A stretch of 64,000 nucleotides of DNA, from contig CM070603.1 in NCBI GenBank assembly GCA_036346395.1, positions 22,973,045 to 23,037,044 of the forward strand. Reading direction: 5' to 3'. The translations under genes were made by a program, and so were the position numbers. Numbering within the stretch: the first letter of the stretch is position 1; each line of letters starts with the position of its first letter. Shown one piece after another: positions 35,486 through 46,650 of this stretch. The notes under the pieces were generated by a model. It had not been told where the DNA came from and ran no database searches. It was given only the letters and a program-made list of their open reading frames with translations. This stretch comes from Hsuehochloa calcarea. Its lineage: Eukaryota > Streptophyta > Magnoliopsida > Poales > Poaceae.

Positions 35486-36678
35486 CCTATCCCACCCCAA
35501 TTCCTTCTGCTCTAACACATAAGAGCAGTTGATATCCTGTATATATTCAAATGGAAGAGCAGTGTACTACGCCAAGGAGTAATGACCACACCTGTGGTTG
35601 AGCGGTTTTGTGTGTCTGTTACTTTTGCACAAGGTTCTTGTCCTTACTTGTCTCGAGTGAGGAAATGGACCAACACCATCCCGTGGTTGTCCACCTGCTT
35701 GATCTCACCTTTGACTCACTTTTAACATAAGTCTATTGGGTTGTCCAACTTCCTGGCCTCAACCCTCAACTTTCCTCCAAAACCATTGGCGAATAGCCAA
35801 TACTACTTTTCAGGATTTATCAGCATATTTTTTGTGACAAAGCTAAATATCTAGTCATTATTATATGTAACCTAAACTTGTCAATGTGAATATGGCCTAC
35901 AAGAGTAGGTCGGTTTGTACGTGGGGTAATAGGATTATTCTAACCATCATGGCATTCAAAAGTATTATTTCAATATTTAAAGTAAGTGGCACAAATACAG
36001 TAATAAAAGTAATAATATAAATACATTAAATGTTGGTTCAAAATGATCAATGAATGCGACTTGCCTCCTTGCACAAATTCTTCTAGTAGCTCTCCTTGTC
36101 CGGCGTCTTCTGCGGCTTGGTCGTCGAAGTTGGGACCTAGCGCAAAATAAACCAAATAAAATTTGGCTCAATAAGAAATGAGTTAGGAACAACATGCAAG
36201 TAAAAATAAACGAAAAGAAACACCAAGTAAGGTGGCGTGGGAGGGTAGAATTTATCTAGTGTTTAATTGGACTGAACGGAGTGGAGAAATGGATTCCTGG
36301 GCTCGAAACAGACGAAATGGATATATAATGTCGAATTTGGGTTTTGGGGATGAATAGTGCTAGATGATGAATAGTGCAAGTTTTACTATTTATGGATAAA
36401 AATGGGTAGTGAACAGTAACTAGGGTGTTGTTTTGGATTATGAATAGTAATAACTGTGAACAGTTTTTTACCAGATTGGATGAACAGTAATCATCTTACT
36501 GTTTGGGAACAGTGTTGGGCTGAAACCGTTAATGAGAATGGCCCTACTCATTATCAGGCGCCCACGGCCAAAATGGCTAAGCCATAACGGCCCACGATCA
36601 AGCGACCTTTGAGTCGCGCTCTACCAAGGCCGAGCCGGCACCAATGGTGTCTCCAAAGTGATTTACGGTGGTCGCAGC
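35486..36678 (-). repeat. old LTR remnant (right part, outside the duplication)
   Basis: No gene is supported. GAACAGT or its variants recur between 36,350 and 36,510, a pattern often seen in grass gypsy LTRs. The sequence runs without visible break into the GC-rich block at 36,679, so copy A of the duplication is the one in original context on its left side. Confidence 0.4.
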
Positions 36679-37640
36679 CGGGGAAGGGGACACTGAGCAT
36701 CACGGTGGTGCGGTGAATCCATTTTGGGGCTTTGGAGGGACGGAGGAGGTGCGAAGGTGGGGCGGCGGGGATGAAAGTACATGGCCAGAGCAGGGGAAGG
36801 AGGCGGCGGTGCTACAGTGGCGCTCCGGTCAGGGTGACTAGTGGAGAGGCATCAGTGGGTAGAGGGGAGCTCAGAGGTGGTGGTGTTGGTGCTCAGGGAG
36901 GTCCAAGGCGTGTTGGCAATGGCGGCCGTGAAGAAGGTGGTGGTGGAGCTCGGTGCCGGCGAGCTCCGGTAGGTTTGGGTAATGGGTGAGGTGGGGAAAA
37001 GATGGGCGGCGATGAGGTGGTACTTGAGCCGGAGGGGGAGGAAGGGAGCATGGGAGAGGATGACTTTCATCAAGCTCACCTCGGCGAGAAGGAGGCGAGG
37101 AAAGCTTCAAATTGGTGGTGCCGTGTGACAGAGTAAGGGAGGTGGTGTGGTGGGAGGTGGAGATGAAGGCAATCCTGGGCGGTCTTTATAGCCGAGAATG
37201 GCGGTGGGAGCAGTGGAGGGTGGAGGAGAGCTCAGTAGCGTGGGCGGCGACATGGTTGGCCGACGGAGCTTGGACAGTGCAGGGGAGGGAGAGGTGGCAG
37301 GGTGAGGTGGCGCGGCGAAGGCGGTAGAAGGAGCTGGTGGTAGTGCGGTGGTTCAGGCTGTGGTGACTGACGGCGGCAGAGGAGGTGATGCTGGCGTTGG
37401 GGCAGTGAAGCGCTGAGAAGAAGAAAGAAGAAGGAAGAAGAAGGCCGAAGGCACCCGGGAGAAGAAAGCCATTTTTGGCTGAGGGAAAACGGGATTTTCG
37501 AAAAGGGAAAGCGATTTTGAGCTGGAGTTTTCGAAAAAAAAGGATAGTTTTCAAATTCAAACCAAAAGATTCAAAAAAATTGTAATTTCGGATTTTTTTA
37601 GGTTATTTCAAAGATCGACCAATTAAGAGAGAGAGAAATG
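36679..37640 (-). repeat. GC-rich LTR-like block
   Basis: It is purine-rich on the plus strand, with glycine-rich open frames on plus and Ser/Pro-rich ones on minus. Frames differ between copies A and B because of indels (for example at 37,120-37,200 against 56,480-56,570), so it is not coding. I read it as the transcribed part of the old minus-strand LTR. Confidence 0.5.
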
Positions 37641-38413
37641 AAAACATTAGGGAAATTGAACTGCTGCATCGTAGTCCCCGCGGCCCCTATGCAGATCTGT
37701 CACTGGAGCGCCCCTGAACTCCACAAGGTACTCAGCCTCACCGTCCCACGGGCCTTCAGTTAACCGACTCGATTAGTAAAGAGGATGACGAGAACGGAGG
37801 AGAGCTCCTGGATGGTAGAATACAATACGGATAGATGCAAAAGAAAAGGAGTACGTCCTAAAGTAATCTTATTCACAATAAAATAATTAGATGCAAAAGG
37901 AATAAAGTAAACTTATTCACATTATAAAACAAGCTAAAAAAGGCTCTTGAGGTGGTACATCTGTATATCGTATCCTTGGGAATTAATTATAACTTTCTTT
38001 GAATATATTTAAGAATCTCACGTACGTGGATGTGATTCTACGATCTGGTCCTATAATCTGATACTGCCCACGAAAAACGATTCTTCTTATGATCGTGATC
38101 CTAACAACCTTGATATGATGTGTTAAGTCACGTCGTGAAACCGAGAGGCAGAGAAAATTTAGCTGTGGTCGATCCCGACTTAGCTAATCATATAGTTGCA
38201 TCAAATCACATTTCTGATATGGGAGTTCACAGTGCATTTATTTTTAAACCAATTTTAGATATACACATGCATGGTTTGGCATTTAAGCATTCGCATTTGT
38301 CCATAATTACAAAATAATCCAACCCTTGAGCAATCGCTTAGCTCTTAAGAAACCCCATGGACCGCCACATGTCCTATTAGGTAGCAGCTACCCACAATGC
38401 CACCAAACTCCAT

Positions 38414-38502
38414 AAATCATACAAGAAAGGAGAAGATGACACCTATTATGAAATCATGCAAGAAAGGAGAAGATGACACCTGTTATCACAAGTGTCTTGT
38501 GA
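38414..38502. promoter_or_regulatory. 37-bp tandem repeat and palindrome upstream of the peptide gene
   Basis: A 37-bp unit (AAATCATRCAAGAAAGGAG and on) occurs twice, at 38,414-38,450 and 38,451-38,487. The palindrome TCACAAGTGTCTTGTGA follows at 38,486-38,502, about 195 bp before the ATG. Both are preserved in copy B (57,779-57,867). A regulatory role is inferred only from position. Confidence 0.6.
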
Positions 38503-38623
38503 TCAAGCTTCCCATTACATGCATGCTATCGTATGAACCCCATATGGCACTACCACAGTAACTCTTTGCCATGCAACCTGACACGTACACCTCAACAGTA
38601 TTAATTAATTCCTGCTAGTGTAC

Positions 38624-38630
38624 TTATAAA
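38624..38630 (+). promoter_or_regulatory. TATA box of the cysteine-rich peptide gene (copy A)
   Basis: TTATAAA lies 65 bp before the ATG at 38,696, a normal plant spacing for a TATA box with a short 5' UTR. Confidence 0.65.
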
Positions 38631-38695
38631 GGAGCACAGTAGCAACAAGATATTGACCAGAAAAAACAATTGTAGAAGGAAGCTAGTGTCTTCTC

Positions 38696-39127
38696 ATGGC
38701 GCCGCTGATCAAGAACAATGCAAGGGTTCTATGCTTGACAGCTCTTGTGGTCATGTCTGCCACTTTCTTGTCCAGTCGCGCAGCAAGAACCAACCACATA
38801 GGTACATTTCTTTCTTCAGCAGGGAACAACACAAGGGTTTTATGCTTGTACATGCTTTCTTATCAATGTTCAAATCAACTCACCCATGGATTATATATGT
38901 TGAAAGGGATTTCTGTAGTGTAATTTACTAATTGTGCTGTGGGTGCACCTGCTTCGTTGTGCGTAGGTGTTAGGGATGGTGAGGTGTGTTTCCCTGCCCC
39001 AGAATGCTCGCTCAAACAATGCCAGGACTTTTGCGAACACGCTGGTTTTGATAGGAATGGTAGCTCCTGCACCACATGTTGTGGACTCGCATGTTGTTGC
39101 CAAAAGAATGGAAAGCCGTCGAAATAA
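38696..39127 (+). CDS. secreted cysteine-rich (defensin-like) peptide, copy A
   Basis: There are two exons, 38,696-38,801 and 38,967-39,127, with a 165-bp GT-AG phase-1 intron (GTACAT...TGCGTAG), giving 88 residues. Exon 1 encodes a signal peptide: basic start, hydrophobic VLCLTALVVMSATFLSS, then a likely cleavage after SRA. Exon 2 encodes the cysteine-rich part with 10 Cys spaced C-x5-C-x4-C-x3-C-x11-C-x2-CC-x3-CCC and a basic tail ending GKPSK. The C-x3-C and C-x-C spacing would fit a CS-alpha-beta fold, and an intron just after the signal sequence is usual in plant defensin-like genes. The exact cysteine pattern is one I do not recognise. The product would be secreted; antimicrobial or signalling roles are both possible and neither is shown. 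The ATG is chosen because it directly precedes the signal peptide and follows a TATA box. It is flanked by LTR sequence on both sides. Copy B encodes an identical protein. Confidence 0.72.
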
Positions 39128-39487
39128 TGGACACTGCGTATTGTAATGTTCAAGCAAAGCTAGCTCTTGCGTGTAAGGGTCAATAAGTGTACCAGAATGA
39201 AAATGCGCGCTACGCCGAGCCGATGTTTGCTTGTTTTGAATTATATATACACAAATAATTCGTTTGGCGGAGAGCTTATATGGCTTATATATACATAAAA
39301 CAATCTAGGATTTGCATAATTGATTGGTGCGTGGTAACATGCATAACCATTGGAAGACGCGGAGCTAGCTATCGGTCTGCAAATAAAAGCAGATGATGTT
39401 TGCGTAGGGCTTGACGATAGGCGAACCATGTCGGAGTGGCCAGTTTGTAAAAACCAGTTGAGTGACAAAGATGATGTCGCTTGAGAG
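39128..39487 (+). other. 3' flank of the peptide gene
   Basis: This is AT-rich sequence that includes the probable 3' UTR. No clear canonical AATAAA was seen. It ends at the target copy CTTGA of solo LTR S3. No other gene is supported. Confidence 0.5.
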
Positions 39488-39492
39488 CTTGA

Positions 39493-42400
39493 TGTGACAT
39501 CCCGTTTTCGGACGGCAAATAATACTTACCATTTTGGTTTTCGGTTTCCGTCGTTTTTCGTTTTTCCATTTTGTCGCCTAAATTCTGAAAACTCCGAGCT
39601 TCCTCTAAGCTCGGGTTTGTGTTTCAAACCTCCATTCAATTCCCGAATTCAAATTGAATTCGCCCTTTTCAGTTTTGAACCCTTCCCAAAATCTGCCTCC
39701 CCTGTTTTGCTTGGGCCCAACACTATTCTTTTGGGCCAACCCAATTTCTCCCAGCCTAGTCATCTTTTTTCCCTCTCCCCAATTTTCTTTCCCGGACCAA
39801 ATCTCCCTAGCCCACCTTCTTCTTTTCCCCCCGGCCCGGCCGCATCTTCCCTGGCCGGCCCGCATTTCCACCTCCCTAGGCCGACTTTTTCCCCCGGGCC
39901 TGCTCTTTCCTTTTCCCCCGGCCCGGCCGTGTCGCCTTCCCCGACCTCTTTTCTTTCCTTCGGTCGCACCGACCCCTCGGGCATGCCTCTTCTTTCCCCG
40001 ACCCCCGTCCCCTCGACCGCTTCGCCTTTTTCCTTCTCCCCTCTTCCCCGGTTGCGTCGCCCGCCCCCGTGCTCCTTCTCCATCGGCCCGGCTTCACTTC
40101 TCCCCTTCCGCCGGCCTCCTTATACTCTCGGCCCACCAGCTCGCTCGACTTCTCCTTTCCCCCACCACTACAGCACCGCCCCCACACCTCTGCAGCGCCG
40201 CCCCCACTCCCCACCTTCTCCCGCCACCGCCCCACGGTGCATCACCTCCACCACCTCCCCTGCCGCCGCCTCTCCCGCACCATGCCGCTTTGCTCGCCCT
40301 CTGGCGCCTCCCGTCGCCCTCGCTGGTCCGCACACCTGCTCAAACACCACCGCTTTCTTCCCCACTGTAAGTCTCCAAGAGCACCACCGCTTTCTTCCCC
40401 CCAATTCGGTCGCTTCTTCGCTGTCGGCGCCTGGTGCCACCTCGGTCCGGGCCGCCATTGAGCGCAGCCGCGACGCTGCTGCACCCTGCCAGAAGGCCGC
40501 CGCGGCCTCCGCCCACCGTGGACCGCCGTCATCGTTCTCCCCTCCTACGCCGCCCTCGGCTCCCATCACTAGCGCTTGGAGCGCCGAGGCGACACCCCAG
40601 TGCTTCCCCGCCCCGCCGACCGCTCGGTAAGACTCCCCGCTGCCCTACTCCCCTCTCTGCCGACTGCTCTCTCTGTGGCCGAGCCCTCCCAAAGGCAATG
40701 ACAATGGTTTGATCAAGATCGTGAATGTATGAGTATTTGCCTCCTCAGTTCATTGATAGTTAGGGATTAGCAATGATCTTCAATGTCAATGGATGATTGT
40801 TGGCAGTATTTGGTGTAGCCAGCAATTGAAGTTCTGTGTTTGATCTCGCAATTGAGAATTGATGCAATAGGGCAGTAGGATGTTTTGTTGGCAGTGAATG
40901 GAATTGTTGATTGTTTCACTAGATCCTGATTGTTAGGAGCAGTGATCATTAGTAGAGATATCAATATTGTTGGCAGTGAAGTTTCCATTGATCTGACAAA
41001 ATCTGTGTATAATTCGGAAAATGAATCATCTGTGAAGTGTTCTGACATTCGACAATATGTTTTGAGTGCTGGCTTTTGAAACCTCTATATAATCTAGCAT
41101 TTGAAATCCCTGTTGGTAATCTGACAATTGAAATCTTGAAATCTCAGTGTGATTGTTTAGCAGTGGATTGAGTAGCAGTCAACTGAAATTATGTGTAGTA
41201 ATATTGCTATCTTCCAAATCCGAAGTGGAGTATCCCTGCAAAAGTTCCTTCGACCTTACCCTCCATTGTATTTTTCCTTCTAGTAGAGTTTCTCCGCCAA
41301 TTCCTCCTCTCGCTCAACTGGTCGTTTGACTCTGTCAAACATTCCCGTGTCGCTCAATCTCTTCTCTTAAGCTCGTCCTCCGCGATCTTATTTAAAGCTC
41401 TCGTGTTTTATTTGGTCTTTTGGAGTTCTTTGGATTTATTTGGTTTTCTCGATCGTTGTCGCATAATTAGAAATCGAAGTCCAGAAGAAGCGACGACTCG
41501 AGCAGAACCAAGATTCAAGCAAAGGCGCAGCCCACGACTTCCAGACCCCTGGTCAAGAAGGCCTTGAGTGAGATCACGATCGCGGTAAAATAGCCCAGGC
41601 GAGTCAACACTTTGATCATGTTGAACCTACATTTTATGCAAATTATGTTCTTTTAAAATATCAAATTCCATGCTTTAATTTCCTATGCAAACGTATGTCA
41701 AAAGCCCTAAGGTAGTTAAATGCCTATTTGATGATTAATTAATTACTATACCATGTCCTTGATAATTGAACTCCCAAAATCCTTGTCACCCTAGTAAATA
41801 TATGGTAACCTACTAGTTATAGGTCGTACTTAAATGCCATGTTAGTCTTGTTTAAGTACCGGGGTATTACTACCTAAATCATCATTCTTTAAATCATAAC
41901 AATTGTTTTGGGCAGTCATTGGGGGAGAATGACTGAATTGGTTGGGTAATTTATTTTCTACTTATCCAAAACCCTAAAAACTTGCTAATCCCCCATCTGG
42001 GCGGATGGAAGGATGGTGGGTGCCGTCGAGCACGAGAATGGTTGGTATGTGGTATGAACCGCCCAGATAATCTTAAGGACTTAATCATGCGATGACCTCC
42101 TATTGCAAAACAGTACAACCACAAGTCAATAATGGTGTCGACCCGACTAACTAATTGGTGCCCACCGGTACGTGCTGCACCATTGGGGGACTCCCCTTCG
42201 CTGTGAGCCCACGAGGCTATGGGTTGGGGTATGCGACTTATGGGACCCTAGGCGTAAGTCGTATGGCGCAAAAAGGGGTCTGGGTAAGTGGTTGTCGGGT
42301 CCCACGGGAGCAAAACTCTACTCAGGTGAAACCTTAGCGGGTGTGGTAAATACCGAGGGATGCCTTGTAAAGGCTTTGTAATAATCTCCCCTTGATTCAC

Positions 42401-43381
42401 ATGTCCAAGGAAACGTGTGTATATATCAAGACGATTATCTCTTGTGGGTAAAGATGTACAATCTCTGCAGAGAATAAAATCATTTCAACAACCGTGCTCA
42501 CAAATACTGACGGACGTAGGAACTTACAAGATATAGTTCTATTTCAAAAAAAAAACTTTTGTGGATGGGTTGAAAAATGTGCAGGGCTCATCTAGCCCTT
42601 GCTTTGGATTTTTCCCTGGGTAGCCTTACCCAGTGATGATAATAGGTGGCTGTAATCACCATCGAAAATAAGCATGAAGGTGGAGATAGCTCTCACTGCT
42701 ATTAATTATTACACAATTAATCTCTTTTAAAATGCAATTTGGTTAAAGTGCTAAGTGATAGGATTTTATAATATCTGTATTTATAAATGTTGCTTTACAC
42801 AAATAAAAGAACCCGAGCCACCCTTATTAAGCCTTGCATGTATATTATTACATCTGTTGTGTTGGCTCGCGAGCACGATAGTTGTGCTCATCCTCGCTCT
42901 TTTCCCCAAACCCTCAGAAACAGGAACCTTGGAGCTTTCGACTACTACGAGGATCCAGGAGTCTGAAGACCCATGAGTTATTGAAGCATAGTTTAGTCCT
43001 TAGCTGTTCCAATCTCACCCCAGTCTAGCTGATTCCATCGATTTTTGTGTGCCTCTTATATTGTCCGAAGTTTCGGATAATATCGGGCGTACACGGTTCT
43101 CCAAATACTTGCCCGTGGAGAGATGTGCTCTCACCCTCTTTACTTCCGTTGTTGCTTCCGCTATCTTTTGTAATGTATTCATTTGGCCTGTTCGATCCTT
43201 AATGTAAAAATTGGCCCGAAGCGGTCTATGTAAACTCTGATGTGTAAATTAATGAATGGTATGGTTTTACGTCATGTATGATTTGATTCAATAATGTGTT
43301 TGTGAAGTGCTATCTACTGATCCAGGGAATAGCACAGTAATTTTATAGATGAATCCAGATTAAGAAATCTGGGCGCCTACA
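39493..43381 (+). mobile_element. S3: solo LTR, gypsy type, 3.9 kb (copy A)
   Basis: It begins TGTGACATCCCG and ends GGGCGCCTACA, flanked by perfect 5-bp copies CTTGA (39,488-39,492 and 43,382-43,386). It carries the block GGGTAAAGATGTACA-CTCTGCAGAG (near 42,440), shared in outline with S1. The long Pro/Ser-rich open frames at 39,494-40,630 are not considered genes: they start inside the LTR terminus and differ in length and end between copies A and B. No internal retrotransposon genes are present. Confidence 0.85.
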
Positions 43382-43386
43382 CTTGA

Positions 43387-44529
43387 TCAACCAGAGCAAC
43401 TAGGGAATGGATGATTACATACTGAGTGAAGTGCATAGATGATTACATAGCAAGAGCAAGCCTGGTTAGAGCAATCTCTGCTTTGGGCAATCAACTAACG
43501 AAGGGGAGGAAGAATGATGAAATGTCGCAATCAACATACTCTAGATCACAATGCCATCTGACATAAACTGAGACTACAAAATACAGTGACTTACAGAAGC
43601 GAGTCAGCTTAATGCGCGTCGTACCATTGCATATATAGAACTTGTCTTTTAGGTTGCATAGAAAATCTAACGGAAGATCCGACGATCATACCATTGCATA
43701 GACCTTGTCTTTCGAGATGCATAGAAAATCTAACAGAAGAGCCGACGATCATACCATTGTTTATGTACACTAAATCATGATATTTGTGTTGCCCTAGAGG
43801 TTCGTCAAAGAGCTCAACAGCTGCACCTTCTCGGAAAAAGCAGGCAATAAAGATCAGAAGTAGGATTCATTGACCTCTCTACCTCCCGCGATCCATCCAT
43901 CTTTTAATATTTATCTGAACTGCAAAAGACCGTAAGCAAGAATCAAGACACATTAGTTCAGAATCAGCCCAAATGCCCAATAAAATGTGTACTCATGTGC
44001 ATGTATCCTCATTATTTTAATAAGTACACTTGAATTTGGCCTATACCAGAATTTGATAGAACTCTAACATGAGCTAAAGAATAAGAAGCCAGTACATAGA
44101 AGAATGATCTACAATGTTCGAGCCATACTCACTACAATGGCACCAATTTCATTGAGTTTTTTGTTCCTCAACGTCATTCTTCGTGATCTATGGACATATT
44201 GCTTCAGCTCTTTCCTGGTTTGCCCACACATCTACCAATTGGCCAACATCTTTCTAGTTATGTACACATTGTCTCAAAAAAGAATGTAATGTTGAATTTT
44301 TTTCCATGCTGCAATTTTTTTACAAAAAAAAAACAGGTGTACAACATCTTTCTAGATGTACAGCTAGCAAAGATCTTAGATCTCAACTGAGTATAATTAT
44401 TAATTGCAAGCCGTTAAGGTGTTGATTCAGTACTGTTGTGAGAATCCAACGGAAGTATTTGCTGATCTAATAGAACAAAACATAAGATATAAGTGAAGTG
44501 CGAAGTATCATTGTTCCAGAATAAACAGT
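43387..44529. other. flank of S3; short tandem repeat, no gene recognised
   Basis: A unit of about 70 bp (ACCATTGCATA...CTTGTCTTT...TGCATAGAAAATCTAAC...GACGATC) occurs at 43,622-43,690 and 43,691-43,755, with the start of a third. AACATCTTTCTAG recurs at 44,247 and 44,344. Open frames near 44,104-44,390 are short and carry no recognisable domain. Confidence 0.5.
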
Positions 44530-45060
44530 ATGACAAAGCAATCAAAAGTATCATGTAATTCTTGGTGCAAGCTACAAGTGGCGGAGGATCAGGAGGGGCT
44601 GGAAGTCTGTGAGGCGAAAGCGACGTCGGTGGAGCGGCAGCAGGCTTTTTTTGCGCTTACACCAACGACGGCGGCGGCAACAGAGGGGAGAAATAGAGGA
44701 CACGAAGGCGAGGTGAGTGTGAGGTTGATGGGCGTTGCTGCCGACCGCGGGGAGGAGGCGAGTGCGAGGGCGGCAGCTAGGGTAGACCCAAGCGCGAGGC
44801 GCCGCCTGCGGCTAGCAGCGACATGGAGGAGGGGAACGATATGGGCTGGGGAACCCTAGCTAGGGTTCTGGGGGTGCGGAGATGGGGTGAACGGATCTGG
44901 GTCTTCCATTGCAAACCCACGGTCCAACATCTTTGCACCAGCTCGATGTTCGTGTTCCGATCGTGATCCAACGGTCGGCGCACATCGAAACGCCGGGAGC
45001 CTCTCCGGAACGCGTCTAGCCGTGATTGGCGTACGGCGATTTGTCCCCATAATAGTTCTA
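44530..45060 (-). other. possible 5' end of a plant gene on the minus strand, uncertain
   Basis: Read on minus, 45,060-44,860 looks like a promoter and 5' leader (CCCCATCTCCGCACCCCC, AACCCTAGCTAGGGTTCCCC). It is followed near 44,825 by ATG opening MSLLAAGGASRLGLP and then a stop after 15 codons. GC content falls away by 44,530. It may be a gene start separated from its body, a non-coding transcript or a captured promoter. I find no downstream exons. Confidence 0.2.
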
Positions 45061-45291
45061 TAATAAATCGTTCTCTTATCTATCAAGTTCTCCCTGCATA
45101 ATTTTAAGTCCATTTTTTTGCAGCACTAATGAAAATAGTCAGGGCTCTCCCTACCAACTTTTAAGTCCATTTTTTGCAGCACTACTGAATATAATCGATT
45201 TGTACGGGACTCGGATGAATTTCATAAAGCCCAAGGACCTGTACGCAAAATTAGTGTGCTGTCATGCTTGAGCATTGCGGGATTGTTTCCG

Positions 45292-45687
45292 TGATGTTTT
45301 TTTTAAAAAAATACATATTATTATTATTTTAAAAGAAAATTACAAAAATAAATAATAGGCCCAAAAAATTACAAAAATGGGTTCAAGTCGCCGGTTGAAC
45401 TGGCGACAGACTCCTATTGCCAGTTCAACTGGCGACAGGTGCCCTGTCCCCCCTGTCGCCGGTCCAACTTCCTATCGCCAGTTGAATTGAGTGGTCGAAA
45501 CCAAAGATCAATATGGTCAAAACTCGAAACTAAGTAGTCGAAACTCGAAACTAATTGGTCAAAACTCGAAACTCAGTGGTCCAACTTCATGTTTTCAACC
45601 GGCGACAGGAACCCATTTTTGTAAATTTTTGAGCTAGCTATTTATTTTTGTAATTTTCATTTAAAATAATATTATTTTAAAAAACTC
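45292..45687. mobile_element. 396-bp MITE, Mutator-like
   Basis: It is flanked by perfect 9-bp copies TTGTTTCCG (45,283-45,291 and 45,688-45,696), the target length of Mutator elements. The ends are inverted repeats of about 90-100 bp (for example AAAATTACAAAAATAAATA near 45,335 against its complement near 45,640, and AAATGGGTT against AACCCATTT). Inside, TCGCCGGTTGAACTGGCGAC and GCCAGTTCAACTGGCGACAG-type sequences form further inverted repeats (45,388-45,485), followed by short AAACTCGAAACT direct repeats (45,480-45,580). There is no coding. Confidence 0.88.
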
Positions 45688-45721
45688 TTGTTTCCGCTAT
45701 AAAGAGAGTTATTATTATTAT

Positions 45722-45722
<1 letters not shown>

Positions 45723-45772
<50 letters not shown>
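45723..45772. repeat. (TATATG)n microsatellite
   Basis: About eight perfect GTATAT hexamers, 27 bp beyond the right target copy of the MITE. Confidence 0.95.
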
Positions 45773-46650
45773 CGGCCCATGATCTAATTGATACAAAGGA
45801 TTCAATAAACTATGGGGTTTGCTCCAGTACTTTTTTTTTTGGAAAGTCTATCAATCTTAAAACAAAACGCCATGGTTAATGACTAGTGGCAAATCTAGAT
45901 AATTAATAATAACTAATATGATTTGTTCCCTTTGTTTAAAATGCAACTCTGCTTGTCGTACTCCGGGCATTGAATACCCAAAATCCTCTTGTGTGTACCG
46001 TAGTACACCCATCCACAACATTGACATACACATCCACACACAATTACATGCAAAATGAAACAAATATGGTACATGAACTTAAGCGATTACATAGTTTACA
46101 ATACAAGAGCGACCGACCAAATAAAAGTTCAAGTATTAGAAGTAGCAGTGGAAATTTAATAGATTAAATGCAAAAGTCCAACAGCATGTCTATCCAAACC
46201 CTCAAGCAACCGACAAGGAGTAAACCCTAGAAAGACTCATCCCCATACCCCCAAGACCGGGACCGAAGATAGCGTCATCTGGCATTTGATCATCCTCATC
46301 CTCTGAACAATAATTTAAGCAAGATTGAGTACATTACGTTTCTCGCAAGACTTGTAGTATATCGTAAAATTTATATACATACTTAACTAACAAGGGATGA
46401 GACTCTATGCTATAAGTTGTTTTTAGCATTAAGCTAATTTTATTTGCAATATCAATACATAGTATTTTGCAACGAAAGTTTAAAGAGTAGTTAAATAAAT
46501 AAGGAACAACAAGTAAGTAACCTGATAAATAACAAATCACAACCCTCTTTGGCTGTAATCAACATCTTATTTTCAGCTATAGACGTGACACTCAGATTTA
46601 ACAACATCAAAATATCCATCCCAATAATTCCCGATAAGACCATTTTTTTT
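45773..46650. other. no gene recognised
   Basis: AT-rich intergenic-looking sequence. The short open frames have no recognisable domain. Confidence 0.45.

Larger units (their letters stand above)
36679..44639 (+). repeat. segmental duplication, copy A (visible extent)
   Basis: It is the direct counterpart of 56,030-64,000. The shared sequence starts at the C before GGGGAAGGGGACACTGAGC. The offset is 19,351 at the start and about 19,364 later, so indels are few. It contains the GC-rich LTR part, the peptide gene, solo LTR S3 and flank. If the duplication is tandem, the unit would extend to 56,029. Confidence 0.95.

Noticed and set aside
36732..36989. Glycine/arginine-rich open frame, also at 56,083-56,340
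   Set aside because: It lies in an LTR-like GC-rich block with open frames on both strands and no domain.
39494..40630. 378-codon Pro/Ser-rich open frame (and its 410-codon counterpart at 58,852-60,084)
   Set aside because: It starts at the terminus of solo LTR S3. The two copies end in different frames because of indels, so the frame is not conserved. Composition follows the GC-rich LTR part.
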